Made by a program: the position numbers and the translations under genes | Notes under the pieces: generated by a model | What the model was told of the DNA's origin: nothing | Database searches by the model: none | The model's input: only the letters and a program-made list of their open reading frames with translations | Shown here: in pieces, positions 60,820 through 64,000 of the stretch | How the letters are laid out: every line of letters begins with the position of its first letter | Position numbering within the stretch: the stretch's first letter is position 1 | Source: Rhodospirillaceae bacterium | GTDB lineage: Bacteria; Pseudomonadota; Alphaproteobacteria; Rhodospirillales; Rhodospirillaceae | Assembly: GCA_009693785.1 (NCBI GenBank) | Contig: SHWP01000006.1 | Span: 34,354-98,353, forward strand | Length of the DNA stretch: 64,000 bases | Direction of reading: 5' to 3'

Positions 60820-63219
60820 ATGACACGCAATCGTCTTCTTGGAACCGCAGCAGCGCTTGCCCTCGGCGCGGGTCTCAACGTTACAGCGCCAGCCCTGGCG
60901 CAGCAACAAAGCGCGCAAGCGCAGCCCATGCTGGAAGAAATCGTTGTGACGGCCCGCAAACGGTCGGAAAACCTGCAAGAAATTCCTCTATCGGTAACAG
61001 CCTTCTCGGCCAACGGCATCCGCGATCTCGATATTCGCAGTGTCTATGACCTGGTTAACGCGACCGCCAACTTCTCGTTCGATAAAACCTTTGGCCGCCG
61101 CTTCGACCGCCCCGTGATTCGTGGACAGTCGACAATTCAGGGCGATCCCAATGCCTCGTTCTTCGTCGATGGCGTGTTTGTCTCGGGCTCAATCACCGGG
61201 ACCTCGACCGATGCCCTCGAGCGCATCGAAATCTTGCGTGGTCCGCAATCGGCGCTCTATGGACGCGCCACGTTTTCTGGGGCTGTGAATTATATCTCGA
61301 AGCAGCCGACAGATGAGTTCGACGGCCAAATCAACGGCCGCATTGGCAGCCACTCCGATTATAAAGGCGCGCTATGGATGCGCGGCGCAATAGTGCCCAG
61401 CAAGCTGCAGTTTTTCATTGCCGGCAACTGGGAATACTACGGCGGCCAATACCGCAATGACCTACCGGCAGTTCCGGTTCCTGCGACCTTCATTACCGCA
61501 CCGACGCGCTCCGATACCAGCCGCGTTGGCAACGAAGACACCAAAGACTTCACCGCAAAGCTGCGGTTTTTGGCCACGGATAACGTTCAGTTCAATATTA
61601 AGGCCAACTATTCCGACACCAACGATGGACACTTTGCCAGCGTCTTTGTCCGCGGCGACGAACTCAATTGCTTCCGCCCTGGCATCGATGCAGGCACGCC
61701 CGCGACTGCGCGCGGTTATTATTGCGGCGAAATCAAGGTCGGCAATCGCAAGCCGCATTTGAACCTGCCAGACTTTGTAGACGGCGTGACGACGGCGGCT
61801 GGCACCTCTAAGCCACGTAAAGCTGGTAACCAGCGCCAGGTGTGGCGTTGGGTTGGCGACATGCAAGCCGACGTCAACGATTGGAATTTCCTGGCCCAGG
61901 CCACCTACAATACCGACACGGCGAACTTTGAATCAGACGGTGACCGCACCAGCTTGCGGCCCAACGTGGCTTTCGTGTTGCCCGCGAACGGTGCGTTCCA
62001 AACCCACGTCCAAGAAAACTATGTCGACCATTCGTTTGAAGGCCGGATCGCCGCGCCCGACCAAGAACGAATTCACGGCTTGGCTGGTATCTATTACTTC
62101 AAGCAACAATTTAAGACGCATTCGCGTTCATTTACCGGCGCCAACCCGAATTTTTCTCCGACCGGGGCTGACTACACCACCTCGCATGTCCGCAACCTCG
62201 CAGGTTTCGCGCAAATAGCTGGCGATGTGACCGACCAGCTCAGTGTCACGGTTGAAGGCCGTTACGCCGGCGACAAAAAGGATGCCTTCGCGGTTGGCGG
62301 ACGCGCGGCGTCCAAGACCTTTAAGTCTTTCACTCCGCGCCTTACGGTCGACTTCAAAGCGACCGACGATAGCCTAATCTATGCCTACGTTTCGAAAGGC
62401 AATAAACCCGGCGGTTTCAATACTGGCTTATTCAGCCCGACCGGCGTTTCAAACGCATCGTTCCAAGCCGCGATCGCCAGCAGCCAGATCGTCTTTAATG
62501 AAGAAAAGGCGTGGAACTACGAACTCGGCACTAAAAACACCCTGATGGATGGCCGCGCGACCTTGAATGCCGATGTGTACTACATCGATTGGAAAGGCCA
62601 GCAACTCACCAACATCATTAACATCACCAACCCTCAAGGCGGACCAACCACGGCGGCTATCCTCGTCAACTTGGGCGCGACAAAGGTCCGGGGTACGGAG
62701 ATTGAAGCCACGGTGAGAGCGACGGAAGAGCTGACATTGGGTTTGACCTACGGCTTGGCCGATTCATCGATCCGGGCCTATGACGACGATGAAATTCGCA
62801 TCACGACCGGCCGCACCGATCCGACGCTTGCCAATGGCGGCAATGCGAAGGGTAAACAACTGCCGTTGTCGCCGAAGCATTCGTTGAACCTAACGGCCAA
62901 TTGGCGCCAACCCTTGGCGGGCGATGTCGATTGGTTCCTTGGCACGAACATGCGCTATGAGTCCAAGAAGTACACAGAAGTCGCCAATTATCAGTGGACT
63001 GGCGATATCTATATTTGGAATGCGCGTTTGGGCGTGGAGAACGAGAGCTGGAATTTAGCGCTCTATGCCAACAACATGCTCGATGACCGCACACCAAATG
63101 GTTCGTTGCGTTTCGTTGACGTAACTTTCCCGAACTTCTCGGGTGGCAGCCGCCGTGGGTTCGACCTCGGCCTGCGACGTGGCCGCGAGTTCGGCCTGAC
63201 CGGGCAATACAGCTTCTAA
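60820..63219 (+). CDS. TonB-dependent receptor
   Basis: Signal peptide MTRNRLLGTAAALALGAGLNVTAPALAQ; TonB box/plug EEIVVTARKRSENLQEIPLSVTAFSANGI, RGPQSALYGRATFSGAVNYISK; C-terminal beta strand ending REFGLTGQYSF. Start trimmed from 60715. Confidence 0.95.
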   Translation: MTRNRLLGTAAALALGAGLNVTAPALAQQQSAQAQPMLEEIVVTARKRSENLQEIPLSVTAFSANGIRDLDIRSVYDLVNATANFSFDKTFGRRFDRPVIRGQSTIQGDPNASFFVDGVFVSGSITGTSTDALERIEILRGPQSALYGRATFSGAVNYISKQPTDEFDGQINGRIGSHSDYKGALWMRGAIVPSKLQFFIAGNWEYYGGQYRNDLPAVPVPATFITAPTRSDTSRVGNEDTKDFTAKLRFLATDNVQFNIKANYSDTNDGHFASVFVRGDELNCFRPGIDAGTPATARGYYCGEIKVGNRKPHLNLPDFVDGVTTAAGTSKPRKAGNQRQVWRWVGDMQADVNDWNFLAQATYNTDTANFESDGDRTSLRPNVAFVLPANGAFQTHVQENYVDHSFEGRIAAPDQERIHGLAGIYYFKQQFKTHSRSFTGANPNFSPTGADYTTSHVRNLAGFAQIAGDVTDQLSVTVEGRYAGDKKDAFAVGGRAASKTFKSFTPRLTVDFKATDDSLIYAYVSKGNKPGGFNTGLFSPTGVSNASFQAAIASSQIVFNEEKAWNYELGTKNTLMDGRATLNADVYYIDWKGQQLTNIINITNPQGGPTTAAILVNLGATKVRGTEIEATVRATEELTLGLTYGLADSSIRAYDDDEIRITTGRTDPTLANGGNAKGKQLPLSPKHSLNLTANWRQPLAGDVDWFLGTNMRYESKKYTEVANYQWTGDIYIWNARLGVENESWNLALYANNMLDDRTPNGSLRFVDVTFPNFSGGSRRGFDLGLRRGREFGLTGQYSF

Positions 63220-63238
63220 ATTTTTTGCGGTTGAATAG

Positions 63239-63273
63239 AAAAAGGGCCGGAGAGAAATCTCCGGCCCTTTTTC
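63239..63273 (+). terminator. Rho-independent terminator after TonB receptor
   Basis: AAAAAGGGCCGGAGA-GAAA-TCTCCGGCCCTTTTTC: perfect 15-bp stem, GAAA tetraloop, T-run. Confidence 0.92.
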
Positions 63274-63614
63274 TTGGGCGAGTGCCGGCATGATGTGTGT
63301 GCGATCATACGGCTATGGGTTATTTTGTATTAGGTTGCCGGAGGGAGATCTAATCTGCCGGAAACGTTCCGCTAACTGAGCATTTTCAATGCTATACCGC
63401 TCAAATGTGAGCCTGATTGAACTATGACATGTGCTTTTTCAGAATCACAAAAGCCGAATTTTCTTTATAAGCATCGTTCAGCGTATAATTTCCACTTCGA
63501 TTTGCTTTCTTTGGAGATCAGTCGCATCTTTAAACGAATTTCCAGTGCGTTCGGGGGCTACTTAAGTTATTTGCGAACCGAATAATGCAGAATCCGAGTT
63601 CAAGGAGTTTAGTC

Positions 63615-64000
63615 ATGCAAAATCAAAAGTCTGTCAGGATTTTCACCGCTGCTGTGGTGCTGACCGCCACCTTTGCCGGAGTCGCAACCGAAGCGTTTGC
63701 GCAAATCGAAGAGATCGTCGTTACCACACGTAAGCGCGAAGAAAATTTGCAAGACGTGCCCATCGTGATCACTGCGTTTTCTGCGGCCTCAATCGAGCGT
63801 AAGGGCATCGCCAGCTTGGAAGATGTCGCTAAATACACCAACGGTTTGATCTTATCCGACATTCCCCGGATGAACCCCGGCTTCAGGCAACATGGTAGGC
63901 GTAAGGGCCGCCTATTACAACTTCGGGGGTACTTTCCTGGATTTTCCGCCAAGTCCCTTCTGAACGCAGACTTCTCAGCCCGCCGATACCCCTATTTCCC
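63615..64000 (+). CDS. TonB-dependent receptor, N-terminal part (truncated by window edge)
   Basis: MQNQKSVRIFTAAVVLTATFAGVATEAFAQIEEIVVTTRKREENLQDVPIVITAFSAASIERKGIASLEDVAKYTNGLIL; open to base 64000, so absent from the ORF track. Downstream residues are atypical (see findings). Confidence 0.8.
   Translation, partial: MQNQKSVRIFTAAVVLTATFAGVATEAFAQIEEIVVTTRKREENLQDVPIVITAFSAASIERKGIASLEDVAKYTNGLILSDIPRMNPGFRQHGRRKGRLLQLRGYFPGFSAKSLLNADFSARRYPYF

Overview
The 64 kb window is a GC-rich, gene-dense bacterial chromosome segment. Synteny (split F0 b/b' ATP synthase subunits with atpI, dsbA-smc, ispH-thrB-rnhA-peroxiredoxin, a PP2C/STAS/Mla locus) fits an alphaproteobacterium. About 1-28.7 kb is an accessory catabolic region: TetR regulator, FAD oxidoreductase, isochorismatase-like hydrolase, TRAP solute-binding protein, LLM oxidoreductase, tannase-type esterase, serine hydrolase, VOC proteins, a DUF1838-like protein, a complete Dpp/Opp-type ABC importer co-oriented with a Rieske oxygenase and an amidase-like protein, alpha/beta hydrolase, MFS transporter, methyltransferase, ferredoxin and amine oxidase. 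About 28.7-58.3 kb is mostly core: lipid acyltransferase, GAF-PP2C-HATPase regulator + STAS + Mla/MCE transporter, thrC, M16 protease, a HisD-like dehydrogenase operon, yqgE, rnhA, thrB, ispH, a tandem glycine riboswitch plus gcvT-H-PA-PB, F0 ATP synthase genes, smc and a DsbA-like protein. About 58.3-64 kb holds tandem DUF1838-like paralogs and two TonB-dependent receptors, the second truncated by the window edge. Observations most worth follow-up: (i) the transporter/Rieske/amidase operon, whose amidase-like member appears to lack the catalytic Cys; (ii) the DUF1838-TonB locus with strong inverted repeats upstream of the receptor; (iii) the partner-switching module joined to an Mla transporter; (iv) two probable frameshifts (VOC and peroxiredoxin); (v) repeated convergent gene pairs with no intergenic space. 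No CRISPR array, rRNA, tRNA, transposase or phage genes were recognised. I found no clear case of a wholly new system; the functional proposals are hypotheses. All family assignments come from reading motifs by eye, with no database search.
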